DNA of 64,000 bases from assembly GCF_002368095.1 (NCBI RefSeq), contig NZ_AP018227.1:2031359-2095358 (forward strand). Reading direction: 5' to 3'. This stretch comes from Calothrix parasitica NIES-267. Its GTDB lineage: Bacteria; Cyanobacteriota; Cyanobacteriia; Cyanobacteriales; Nostocaceae. Below are positions 52,152 to 61,278 of this stretch, piece after piece (the first letter of the stretch is position 1; every line of letters begins with the position of its first letter). A program made the position numbers and the translations under genes. The notes below the pieces were generated by a model. The model did no database searches, had not been told where the DNA came from, and saw nothing but the letters and a program-made list of their open reading frames with translations.

Positions 52152-52399
52152 TCAATCGCTATCTCGAATAAATTCAATCGTAATTTTTATCCTTCCTTTC
52201 TTCCAACCTCCACCTTTAGAAGAAAGTAATTTACAGGGAATACCATCTTCCGTCCAATTTTTAACTTCTGTATGACAATATCCGTTAAATGACTGCCAAA
52301 TTCGTTTTTTATCCTTTCTGCTTTAAAAACTTCTTGTCCATGGAATGTATCTTCTACCAAAGAAAGAACATCATCCGCTTCAAATTCCCATCTATCCAT
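52152..52399 (-). pseudogene. KGK-domain protein gene with a frameshift
   Basis: The start MDRWEFEADDVLSLVEDTF at ATG 52399 continues to KAERIK. At an A-run the frame shifts. With one extra A it reads KKRIWQSFNGYCHTEVKNW, TEDGIPCKLLSSKGGGWKKG and RIKITIEFIRDSD, ending at 52152. That C-terminal part has the KGxGWxKGxxRxxxEF signature of cyanobacterial KGK-domain proteins. As sequenced, the frame ends early at VEVGRKEG. A one-base homopolymer error in the assembly is possible. Confidence 0.65.
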
Positions 52400-52532
52400 A
52401 AAAAGTCGTATTAACTACCTGCTTATTATTCCCACCATTAAACGGTAAATACTCAAAATCTTTATTTTTGCAGGTTTTTACCTCGTGTTGGTTTAAAACC
52501 AATTATCAAAAGCAAAGGAATGATATAAAAAT

Positions 52533-53495
52533 TCAAGTCCAAGTAGCTAATGTTGAGACACCCAACACATCTTTCTCTTCTGTATGACCAATAGTGTAAA
52601 TAAAATATTTTGCAGTTGAACCAACAATATATTCTTGCAAATTATCCAAATTGGATTTGAGAAAATCATCTAATAAACGAAACTCAAACGGGTTACTACG
52701 GTCTTCATTACAGTAGTCTTCAAAAGTAAATGCTCTAAAAAACCCCATAGAACCCAGCAACCTGTAAAGTAATTCTTCTTTTGTAGCTCCAACTTCAACG
52801 ACAGCTTTTTCCTTCCTATATAAACCTAAACATTCAACTAGAGAAAATTCTAATTCCAAAGCCATTGCTTCCAAACTTCGTTTCAAATGAATTGAATTTT
52901 CGTTGACAGAAGCTTTATTCAATACAAATCTTTCTCCACCTCTTTTACCATTAGCACGATACATTTTGGGAGTAATGCCTAACCATTCCTCATCAAAAGT
53001 TTCTCCAATGATTATATGAAATGCTTCTTGTTCAATAGAGAGTTCTCCTCTCGTATAAAGTTCATAGAGTTCATCTTTTGATAATGAATAATATTGGGAA
53101 TTTCCAATTATAGATTTTTTAAATGCTTTTTTACGAACGGTAGAATCTTTATGTCCAAAATTACTTACCAAATAAACAAATACGGTCTTGAAATGAGAAT
53201 CAAAAAAATCAATTAACTCGTGATACTTCTCATTCATCTTTGTTGCGACTTTCAAAGGTGTGGAACTACCCCAAGGACTCCAAGTTGCTTGACTAGAAAC
53301 GAATTTTAATAAATCATTTGGTTCAAACGGGAAGAGAAATCCTTCCGATAGAAGAAAACTTTCTAACTTCAAAACTCCACGTTCGTTCGTTTCCCATAAA
53401 AATGGTTCAAAGCTAGCATCACTCTCGCTATCAAATCGAAGATTTTTAGTTATTTCACCAACCTGTTGGATAAGTTCTGTATTCGATGGTTTCAT
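52533..53495 (-). CDS. tandem nuclease A inhibitor (NuiA)-like protein
   Basis: A 320-residue soluble acidic protein. Residues 16-36 (KNLRFDSESDASFEPFLWE core) resemble the start of Anabaena NuiA, the inhibitor of the non-specific nuclease NucA, as I remember it. NuiA's C-terminal signature (IGET...G-ST) appears twice: HIIIGETFDEEWLGITPKM (160-178) and IYTIGHTEEKDVLGVST (299-315). This suggests two NuiA-like domains in tandem (about 1-180 and 205-320), the second lacking the SESD start. NuiA is normally about 135 residues. It could protect against a nuclease; no NucA gene is in the window. It sits next to an HTH gene. Confidence 0.6.
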   Translation of the reverse strand: MKPSNTELIQQVGEITKNLRFDSESDASFEPFLWETNERGVLKLESFLLSEGFLFPFEPNDLLKFVSSQATWSPWGSSTPLKVATKMNEKYHELIDFFDSHFKTVFVYLVSNFGHKDSTVRKKAFKKSIIGNSQYYSLSKDELYELYTRGELSIEQEAFHIIIGETFDEEWLGITPKMYRANGKRGGERFVLNKASVNENSIHLKRSLEAMALELEFSLVECLGLYRKEKAVVEVGATKEELLYRLLGSMGFFRAFTFEDYCNEDRSNPFEFRLLDDFLKSNLDNLQEYIVGSTAKYFIYTIGHTEEKDVLGVSTLATWT

Positions 53496-53579
53496 TTAGA
53501 TAAAAAGAGAAAAACTTAATAAACATCACAAAATAGAACTGATAGTTTTAATTTAAATAACAACCAACAATTAAAATAT

Positions 53580-54053
53580 TCAAGCACCAGCAACCATAAT
53601 CATATCCGCTGGGTTAATTGGGATATCAGATTTAGTGGTTTTAACTTGTATCGATGCAAAAGTTTCCATCCAAAGCGTAGCTTTAGAACCACTTAAAGGT
53701 TTTTCAGGTCGATAAACAATTTCGCAAGGCCCGTTAATTCTTATAGAGAATCCCTGAGTATTGCTACCACCACGTTTCACTGAAATTACAGGCTCTGGTA
53801 TTTCCCGACTTTTATTATCTCTAATTTCATTTCTATTAACGTGAATTATAGTTTTGGCAGGAATCATTCGACACCATTTAGGCTTGGGTCCTCGTGTACC
53901 TCGACTAATGATAGGCATTCGGTTGTATAAGGGGATTATCCAATTTCTTCCAGATTTATACGCTCCTTTGACTCTCTTCTCAGAAAGTAAATAGCGCAGT
54001 CTAGAAGGTTCAATATGCAAAATTTCAGCAGCTTCGGTAGTACCTACATACAT
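53580..54053 (-). CDS. HTH (excisionase-like) domain protein
   Basis: A 157-residue protein with an N-terminal winged-helix/excisionase-type HTH (VGTTEAAEILHIEPSRLRYLL, in parts VGTTEAAEIL + HIEPSRLRYLL; then KRVKGAYKSGRNWIIPL). A basic GTRGPKPKW segment follows. The C-terminal 90 residues are beta-rich (HVNRNEIRDN, ISVKRGGSNTQGFSI, EIVYRPEKPLSG) and not recognised. It probably binds DNA. It lies upstream of the NuiA-like gene on the same strand (84 bp), so it may regulate it or be cotranscribed. Confidence 0.6.
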   Translation of the reverse strand: MYVGTTEAAEILHIEPSRLRYLLSEKRVKGAYKSGRNWIIPLYNRMPIISRGTRGPKPKWCRMIPAKTIIHVNRNEIRDNKSREIPEPVISVKRGGSNTQGFSIRINGPCEIVYRPEKPLSGSKATLWMETFASIQVKTTKSDIPINPADMIMVAGA

Positions 54054-54216
54054 GACAAAAAAAACTATTGCGATTACGCTTTAGTTTATTATCAAAGGGT
54101 TTCGGGAAGTTGAAAAGTAAAAATTTTTAACGTTAACCAGAGATAAATCAATTTAAAATCATTTTATAAGTGAAATTTTCTACCCCCTCTCCCTACTCTC
54201 CCCCCTCTCTCCCAAA

Positions 54217-56412
54217 TTGGATTTATTCGAGCAAAATTACCAAAACCAAATTTCCCAACAAGCTCCTTTAGCTGCAAGAATGCGTCCGCGAACTCTTGAT
54301 GAATTCATCGGACAGGAGCATATAATCGCGCCGGGACGTTTACTTCGTCGTGCAATTTCAGCAGACCAGTTATCTTCGTTAATCTTTTTTGGTCCTCCGG
54401 GTACTGGTAAAACAACTCTTGCTCGCATCATTGCTAATACAACTAAGGCTACTTTTATTGCGATTAATGCTGTATTGGCTGGGGTGAAAGATATTCGTGA
54501 TGCGATATCTACAGCTACCGATGAAAGAAAATATTACAATAGAAAAACTATTTTATTTGTCGATGAGGTTCACCGTTTTAATAAATCTCAGCAGGATGCT
54601 TTATTACCTCATGTGGAGAATGGGACGGTAATTTTAATTGGAGCGACAACCGAAAATCCTTATTTTGAAGTTAATAAAGCTTTGGTGAGTCGTTCGCGGA
54701 TTTTTCAATTAAAGCAGTTGGAAGAGAAAGACCTCAAAGCAGTTGTATTTCAAGCACTTCAAGATTGCGATCGCGGTTTTGGTAATTTGAATATTGAAAT
54801 TCATCCAGAAGCGGTTTCACATCTAGTAAATGTTGCCAATGGTGATGCTCGTTCTTTATTAAATGCTTTGGAATTAGCTGTTGAGACAACTTCAGAGAAT
54901 CAAAATCAAATTATAAAAATTGATTTAAAAGTCGCAGAAGAATCAATTCAGCAACGAGCGGTATTATACGACAAAGAAGGAGACGCTCACTTCGATACCA
55001 TCAGCGCTTATATCAAAAGTATTCGCGGTTCAGATCCAGATGCTGCATTGTATTGGTTAGCTAAGATGATCTATGCGGGAGAAAATCCCCAGTTTATATT
55101 TAGAAGGTTGTTAATTCAAGCTAGTGAGGATATTGGTTTAGCAGATTCTCAAGCCATAGTAATCGTAAATTCCTGCGCTCAAGCTTTTGATAGAGTAGGA
55201 ATGCCAGAAGGGAGATATCATTTAGCTCAAGCAACCTTATATTTAGCCAATGCTCCGAAGTCGAATAGCGTCATGGGATTTTTTGATGCTTTAGCTTCGG
55301 TGGAGAAAGAAAAAGAAAAGGAAATTCCCAATCATCTCAAAGATGCGAATCGAGACAACAAAGGATTTGGACATGGTGCTGGTTATTTATATCCTCATGC
55401 TTATCGCGACCATTGGATAGAACAGCAATATTTACCTCAAAGTTTACAGGGACAAGTTTTTTATCAACCTGCCAATGTTGGTGAGGAAGCATTAATTAAA
55501 ATTCAAGTTGAGAGGAGAAGGGAAGCTCAATTAGCAGCGATGGTTGAAGGATTGGGAATTGAATCGGTAGAAGTATTGAGTTATGGGGAGAAAGATAGAG
55601 CTACAGATAATTGGTTGCAGAGAACTTTGGGAGAAGTAGGAGAAAATTTAAGTTTAATCAGAGATAATTTATTTGAGATTGCGAATCCCCAGCGTCATCA
55701 TTTAATTTTAGATTTGAACGCTAAAACTGGATTATTAACTTGGGAAGCAGTAAGAAGAGTTCCCGAAGGTGGTGTTTATAGTTGGGTGAAGAATGAAACA
55801 GATGCAGCAGCTTTGATTGAGCAGAGTAATGTACTTCCAGAATTAACCCGTCCGATTGTAATTCATCCTTCATTATCGAAAATACCCGCAGAAATAAAGT
55901 TTGATAGGATTATTGGACGAAATGCTTTAGGGAAAGAAGTTGATAAATTAAAAATTGTTCGGGATTTAGTAAAGCTGTTGAATCAAGATGGGATGATTAT
56001 TCTAGGGGAAACTATACCTTGTCGCAGTCAAAGATTATATAACCTCTTGGATAAAACTTGGTTGTCGGATAAATTATTTCAGAAAATAGTCACAGCAGAA
56101 GAAGCTATATATAAAATCCCAGACGATGCGATGGTGAATTGGGATATAGAAGATTTAGAAAAAATATTTATGGAAGTAGGTTTACAGTTAGAGATAAATC
56201 AACAGAAGAATTCTACTCAACTCTACATCACCGAAAATTTATTAAATCGTTGGTTTACATCGAATAGTAAAACACGTCCGAGTTATGTAAATCATTTAGA
56301 TAAGGAATTGACGAAGAAAGAAATTGAAACAGTGAAAAGCTTGTTTTACAAGAGATTGAGGAATCGGGTAGTTAATTGGGAAAGTGCGATCGCCTTGTTG
56401 TCTGCATGTTAA
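54217..56412 (+). CDS. rarA: RarA/MgsA-type AAA ATPase fused to a C-terminal methyltransferase-like domain
   Basis: RarA (MgsA) acts at stalled replication forks with SSB and DnaB. Residues 1-430 are a full RarA: RMRPRTLDEFIGQEHI, Walker A FGPPGTGKTT (58-67), Walker B FVDEVHRF, GATTENP, and the C-terminal GAGYLYPHAYRDHW tetramer region. Residues about 460-731 form a second domain with SAM-methyltransferase-like secondary structure (NLSLIRDNLFEIANPQRHHLILDLNA in parts, KLLNQDGMIILGETI), lacking an obvious glycine-rich SAM loop. The fusion is, to my knowledge, common in cyanobacteria. The start is TTG 54217, directly preceding the family start DLFEQ. Confidence 0.85.
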   Translation: MDLFEQNYQNQISQQAPLAARMRPRTLDEFIGQEHIIAPGRLLRRAISADQLSSLIFFGPPGTGKTTLARIIANTTKATFIAINAVLAGVKDIRDAISTATDERKYYNRKTILFVDEVHRFNKSQQDALLPHVENGTVILIGATTENPYFEVNKALVSRSRIFQLKQLEEKDLKAVVFQALQDCDRGFGNLNIEIHPEAVSHLVNVANGDARSLLNALELAVETTSENQNQIIKIDLKVAEESIQQRAVLYDKEGDAHFDTISAYIKSIRGSDPDAALYWLAKMIYAGENPQFIFRRLLIQASEDIGLADSQAIVIVNSCAQAFDRVGMPEGRYHLAQATLYLANAPKSNSVMGFFDALASVEKEKEKEIPNHLKDANRDNKGFGHGAGYLYPHAYRDHWIEQQYLPQSLQGQVFYQPANVGEEALIKIQVERRREAQLAAMVEGLGIESVEVLSYGEKDRATDNWLQRTLGEVGENLSLIRDNLFEIANPQRHHLILDLNAKTGLLTWEAVRRVPEGGVYSWVKNETDAAALIEQSNVLPELTRPIVIHPSLSKIPAEIKFDRIIGRNALGKEVDKLKIVRDLVKLLNQDGMIILGETIPCRSQRLYNLLDKTWLSDKLFQKIVTAEEAIYKIPDDAMVNWDIEDLEKIFMEVGLQLEINQQKNSTQLYITENLLNRWFTSNSKTRPSYVNHLDKELTKKEIETVKSLFYKRLRNRVVNWESAIALLSAC

Positions 56413-56471
56413 TTTCAGGAAAATTGATTACTTGTATCAAATCTCTCGTCTTCCGTCTTCCTTAATATCTT

Positions 56472-56984
56472 TTAAACGCCAAATTTAGCTTTCACTTCAT
56501 TCAAAGGTAAATCCCAAAGTAATTCCGGTTCCCATGTATCCGGATTTAAATTACAACTTTGTCCTCTTTGATAAGCTTTCCAAATTCTTTTCCTAGCTGA
56601 AGCACTTTGATTTGGTAAACGCTTACGAATCATTCGTAATAAACCAAGACCAATAACTAAATTAAGCAAACCAAACTTCGCTCCCAATAAAAAAGCTTGT
56701 AATTCAGCTTCACCAATTGGGTCGCTACCATAACCAGTTAAAACATGAATACCATCATGTAATTGTTTGCGACGAAAACCCGTAGTTAACGGTTGTAAAT
56801 TATTATCGTCGAGAAAATCAGCCCAAGCTTTACCAAAACTTCCTTGTTTACAAAAACGTAATTCCTCTACCTTAACAATTTGAGGTACATCTTTACCTCC
56901 AGCTTCAGAAAATTTATCTATAACATTGAAAAAAACTTGAGTATTCGATGCTTTAACAGTTGAAGTATATTCTTTGGTTAACAT
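56472..56984 (-). CDS. Coq4-like protein
   Basis: A 170-residue protein with the Coq4 family signature RKQLHDGIHVLTGYGSDPIG then EAELQAFLLG, which contains the HDxxH...E metal-binding pattern. In eukaryotes Coq4 organises ubiquinone synthesis and removes a ring carboxylate. Cyanobacteria make plastoquinone instead, so the substrate here is unknown. The C-terminus (WEPELLWDLPLNEVKAKFG) is also typical. It converges with rarA. Confidence 0.78.
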   Translation of the reverse strand: MLTKEYTSTVKASNTQVFFNVIDKFSEAGGKDVPQIVKVEELRFCKQGSFGKAWADFLDDNNLQPLTTGFRRKQLHDGIHVLTGYGSDPIGEAELQAFLLGAKFGLLNLVIGLGLLRMIRKRLPNQSASARKRIWKAYQRGQSCNLNPDTWEPELLWDLPLNEVKAKFGV

Positions 56985-57206
56985 AGTAAATATCTTGGTT
57001 TATTTTTTATTTGTCTTAACATCTACTATAAAAACTAAAATCAAAATATCCATGAGAACAAAGTCCCAAATACTTCTGATTGATATATGTCTAAATTCAT
57101 ATTTTTCATCATGACTTTAGTCATAGTTTTAAAGGTTTACCAGCTTGTTCGTATTTCCGTAAAGGATTTAAATCTATCAGCCATACTTCCCCTCACAAAA
57201 TTTATA

Positions 57207-57496
57207 TCAAGTTTCCTCCAAGCTATCAGATAAAATTTGTTCCCATAATTCTCTTTCTTCTAATTCCTCCTGCCAAGCTTTTGGATTATTTCTTAAATTA
57301 TCGCAGCTTATATAAATTTACTATGGTTGATTTGATGACGGTAAGCTCTAATTTATTGATTAATTTCGTCACCTGCATTTAATTTTTGTAATATTCTAAA
57401 TGCAATATGAATAATTGCTTGGGGATTTTGATATTTACCGCTAGCCATTTACTCTTGAATAAATTGCTCTTGTTCTAGTTTAAGTTGAATATTCAT
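57207..57496 (-). pseudogene. decayed antitoxin-like (ParD/RHH) region
   Basis: From ATG 57496 the minus strand reads MNIQLKLEQEQFIQE, a TAA stop, then MASGKYQNPQAIIHIAFRIL and QKLNAGDEINQ to a stop at 57353-57355. This is the ParD-type antitoxin start pattern with an in-frame stop. Downstream, in another frame, LRNNPKAWQEELEERELW and EQILSDSLEET end at 57207. No toxin gene is visible. It is probably the remnant of one or two small antitoxin-type genes. Confidence 0.45.
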
Positions 57497-57613
57497 CCTT
57501 TCTACCTTCATATAATTAATACGACTATTTTAACTCTCTTACTTTCTTCCCCAGTTTCCTCTACAGTTTATTAAAATCAAATTTTTTGGTTCTTCAGTAC
57601 TTAGTATGCTTAA

Positions 57614-58864
57614 CTAATAGTTAAAATTCCAATTAAGCAAACATCTAATTCTAAAGTTATCAAAGTTTCTGAATCCGTATCCCGAACGTTTAATAAGTTT
57701 TAATTTGTTGTTAATACCCTCAACCACACCACTAGTTGTACCGTTATCAAAGTAAGCAATAACAACATCGGACCAGCGAATAATTATTTTCTGGCTAACT
57801 GGAAAATAATCTTTAGCAGTTGATAGCCACATCCCTAATTCAAATAATCCCGCTAACCAATCGTTTGTTTCATTAAAAATAATTCGTATTTTCTCTTTTA
57901 ATTCATGCATTAGTTTAAGAGTAGGAGATACTTCTTTAACTTCTACAAGTTTAATTTTTTGTTCTTCATTCAAATTTGATTCATTTTTCAGTAAAGCGTA
58001 TTTACTTTTTTTCAATCCATTTAAAACTTTTTCGTATTCCTTTTTACCTAATTGTGATTTTGTTTTCTTAATGGAATCTTCTATGTTTCGTTTTTCTCGT
58101 TTTCTCGTCTTATCTAATTCCTTATTTATTTGTGTCATAATGTGAAATCTATCCGCGACAACTTGAGCATTCGGGATTAATTCCTTAACCAAGTTTTTGT
58201 AACCTATCCATAAGTCTGTACTCACTTCTTCTATTTGTTCTAAAACCTCTTTACCCCACGAATAAAGTAATTCCTTAATTATTTCTTGTGTTCTCCCTGG
58301 TAATATTGCTAGCAATTTAGAATTGTCTAAATCTACTAAAACTGCACTTCGGATTACCTTTTCCTTTGACTAACGCTATCTCATCAATACCAAGTCTTTT
58401 TAGACATGACGGTTTGGCTATAAATGAGTTTTTAGATGCAACATGACCGCATTCTTTCTATTTCCTCTGCTGTTACACTTCCTTTTTTAGCTACACTATG
58501 AATATCTGAATCTAGCACTTCTTTTATTGTCTGATTTGCAAGTCTTTTAGTATATTTCCTTCTGCTGTCTACGAAATTTAACTCCTCACTGAAAGGTTTT
58601 TTACATTTATCACATTTAAATTGTCGTTTATTTATTTCTAAAAATAGCTGTTGTTCTCAAGACAGGCAAATCTTTTATTGTATATCTATGATTTTGATAT
58701 AACCTATGACTTTTTGTTCCACAGCGAGGACAAATACAATAGTTTTTTACTGATTCAGTTTTTAAAATTACTCCAATTCCTTGATATTGACTGTACGAAA
58801 TAACTTTTAATCCTTCTAAATTTAGCAATTGTGTAAATATTTTAATATCTTTTTTCGAGGTCAT
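57614..58864 (-). pseudogene. ISL3 transposase of copy 2, frame-disrupted
   Basis: The N-terminal part starts at ATG 58864 (zinc finger CPRCGTKSHRLYQNH) and leaves frame after IKDLPVL through an extra base. A middle section (FKCDKCKKPFSEELNF to EEIERM) and a section FIAKPSCLKRLGIDEIALV lie in other frames. The C-terminal part (58315-57614) reads LAILPGRTQE, NAQVVADRFHIM and GVVEGINNKLK, with the DDE-type Asp and Glu. The same disruptions occur in copy 3. Confidence 0.88.
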
Positions 58865-58986
58865 TGTAGTAAATACATCCGCTGTGCGGACTGGCTGGTT
58901 TTAACTAGCTTTTTTTATAAACTGATAGTGTTTTCCCAGTTTTCTGAACTTTTATCAATTATTTGATAATTTTTTTTTACATTTAA

Positions 58987-59111
58987 GAATTGAACTATGA
59001 TTCGATTAGCGCAGCGGCGTAGAGGCAGGCTTTAGTACAATACGGTTTTGAAAAGTTAATTTACTAGCCTGTCTCTACGCAATCGAATCAAGCGCAGCGG
59101 TAGTTCAATTC
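58987..59111. repeat. internal hairpin of ISL3 copy 2
   Basis: GAATTGAACTATGATTCGAT (58987 onward) and GCGTAGAGGCAGGCT pair with AGCCTGTCTCTACGC and AATCGAATCA...TAGTTCAATTC across a ~30-base loop. AGCGCAGCGG-type 9-10 base inserts lie in both arms. It lies between the right end of the element and the transposase start. Confidence 0.75.
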
Positions 59112-59265
59112 CCGGCACCAACGAGTCAATGTGCGCTATTTCTTCTTGATTTGATGGCTTTTTATTGTATTTTTAGCATACTAAGTACTGAAGAACCAAT
59201 TTTTTTTTGTAAATAAAGTAACTTTCATACCTATAATTTTAAAAACTACTATTTACTCCCCAATC

Positions 59266-60759
59266 ATGAAAACAGGTATTTGGATATTAGGCGACCAACT
59301 GCATTTAAAACAAGCAGCATTACAAACTTGTAATAACCCTTCAGATGTAGAAATAATCCTCATCGAATCCTATTCCCACATCAAACAACTGAGATATCAC
59401 AAACAAAAGCTGGTATTTATTTGGTCTTCAATGCGTCATTTTGCAGAAGAATTGCGTCAACAAGGTTATTCGGTAACTTACGAAATTACTGAAGATTTTC
59501 AACATCCCCTTGAATCATGGGTAAAGGAAAATCAAATTGAACAATTACAAATAATGTCCCCCAACGACAAACCTTTTCTCAATACAATCGAAAATTTAAA
59601 ATTACCATGCGATATCAACTTACTTCCCAACAATCAATTTTTATGGAGTTCTGAAGAATTTAGTCAATGGGCTGAAAATCGCAAGCGGTTGTTGATGGAA
59701 GATTTTTATAGAGAAGGAAGAAAACGCCTTGATATTTTAATGGAAAGTAATAAACCCATTGGTGGTAAATGGAATTTTGATAAAGAAAATCGCAAACCAC
59801 CCAAAGGTACATTAAATACTCCCGAACCTCTATGGTTTGAACCCGATAATATTACCCAAGAAGTTATTCAACAAGTTAATTCCCTTGATATTCCCACCTA
59901 TGGAGAAATCAAAGAATTTCGCTGGGGAGTCAATCGAACGAACGCATTAGAAGTACTAAAATATTTTATCGATATTCGCTTACCCGACTTTGGCTCATAT
60001 CAAGATGCGATGGTCACCGGAGAAGAAACAATGTGGCACGCTATGCTTTCCCCCTATATTAATATTGGTTTACTTCAACCTTTGGAAATAATTCAAGCAG
60101 CCGAAGCAGCATACCATGAAAATCAACTTGCATTAAATAGCGTTGAAGGTTTCATCCGTCAGGTGTTGGGATGGAGAGAATATATGCACGGAATTTACCA
60201 TCATGTCGATGCAGATTATCCCCAACAGAATTGGTTTGAACACAATAAACCACTACCCGAATTCTTCTGGACTGGTGAAACCAAAATGAACTGTCTGCAT
60301 CAAATATTAACGACTGTGATGGATACAGGTTACGCTCACCACATTCAAAGATTGATGGTATTGAATAACTTTGGGTTAATTGCAGGAATATCACCGCAAG
60401 AATTAGAAAACTGGTTTCATTCAGCATTTATTGACGCTTATGACTGGGTGATGCAAACCAACGTTATCGGTATGGGACAATATGCTGATGGTGGTTTACT
60501 CGCATCGAAACCTTATGCAGCATCCGCGAATTATATTAATAAGATGAGCGATTATTGTAAAAATTGTTTTTACAAGAATTCAAAACGTATCGGAGAAGAA
60601 GCTTGTCCCTTCAACTTCTTGTATTGGGATTTTCTCAATCGACATCGAGATAAATTGAAATTCCAAGGAAGAATGAATTTTATATTGAGAAATCTTGATA
60701 AAATGTCTCCCGAAGAATTAGAAACCATTCATCAACAAGCAGAAGAAATCATTGAATGA
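59266..60759 (+). CDS. iron-sulfur bacterial cryptochrome/photolyase (PhrB-like)
   Basis: A 497-residue FeS-BCP protein, relative of Agrobacterium PhrB, a (6-4) photolyase that uses FAD and light to repair UV lesions. The N-terminal GIWILGDQLHL is typical of this group. Four cysteines for the [4Fe-4S] cluster are Cys343, Cys431, Cys434 and Cys447. Their spacings (88, 3, 13) equal those of PhrB Cys350/438/441/454. The FAD-binding region contains GFIRQVLGWREYM and the HHIQRLMVLNNFGL block. Its TGA overlaps the next gene's ATG by four bases. It sits between two inverted ISL3 copies. Confidence 0.9.
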   Translation: MKTGIWILGDQLHLKQAALQTCNNPSDVEIILIESYSHIKQLRYHKQKLVFIWSSMRHFAEELRQQGYSVTYEITEDFQHPLESWVKENQIEQLQIMSPNDKPFLNTIENLKLPCDINLLPNNQFLWSSEEFSQWAENRKRLLMEDFYREGRKRLDILMESNKPIGGKWNFDKENRKPPKGTLNTPEPLWFEPDNITQEVIQQVNSLDIPTYGEIKEFRWGVNRTNALEVLKYFIDIRLPDFGSYQDAMVTGEETMWHAMLSPYINIGLLQPLEIIQAAEAAYHENQLALNSVEGFIRQVLGWREYMHGIYHHVDADYPQQNWFEHNKPLPEFFWTGETKMNCLHQILTTVMDTGYAHHIQRLMVLNNFGLIAGISPQELENWFHSAFIDAYDWVMQTNVIGMGQYADGGLLASKPYAASANYINKMSDYCKNCFYKNSKRIGEEACPFNFLYWDFLNRHRDKLKFQGRMNFILRNLDKMSPEELETIHQQAEEIIE

Positions 60760-61042
60760 TTTACAACATCAATATTTGGCTGCTGATAATTATTTACATA
60801 GCATATTCGATTATTAGTACCTTGCTCTTCTTCTTTACATCTAGTGGTTGGACTGCTTTCATCTTATATTTTATTGGAGCGTCGCTCGTATATGGATTCG
60901 GTCTTCTACTGTTATTGATAAATGGAATTTACCGAAGTTTTAAAAGCAATATAAATGGTTCTTCAGTACTTAGTATGCTAAAAATACAATAAAAAGCCAT
61001 CAAATCAAGAAGAAATAGCGCACATTGACTCGTTGGTGCCGG

Positions 61043-61157
61043 GAATTGAACTATGATTCGATTGCGTAGAGACAGGCTAGTAAATTAACTTTTCAAAACC
61101 GTATTGTACTAAAGCCTGCCTCTACGCCGCTGCGCTAATCGAATCATAGTTCAATTC
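61043..61157. repeat. internal hairpin of ISL3 copy 3
   Basis: GAATTGAACTATGATTCGAT then TGCGTAGAGACAGGCT pairs with AGCCTGCCTCTACGC, a CGCTGCGCT bulge, and AATCGAATCATAGTTCAATTC (21 bases, the last listed arm split as AATCGAATCA + TAGTTCAATTC). About 36 pairs with one 9-base bulge. It lies 86 bp inside the left end. Confidence 0.75.
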
Positions 61158-61278
61158 TTAAATGTAAAAAAAATTATCAAATAATTGATAAAAGTTCAGA
61201 AAACTGGGAAAACACTATCAGTTTATAAAAAAAGCTAGTTAAAACCAGCCAGTCCGCACAGCGGATGTATTTACTACA

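Larger units (their letters stand above)
57588..59197 (-). mobile_element. ISL3-family insertion sequence, copy 2
   Basis: 1610 bp. Ends GGTTCTTCAGTACTTAGTAT (from 57588) and its inverse (to 59197) are perfect over 20 bp. The 8-bp target duplication AATTTTTT lies at 57580-57587 and 59198-59205. It carries a transposase region on the minus strand and the internal hairpin at 58987-59111. It is nearly identical to copy 3 apart from an extra ~10 bp (CCGCTGCGCT-like) in one hairpin arm. Confidence 0.93.
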
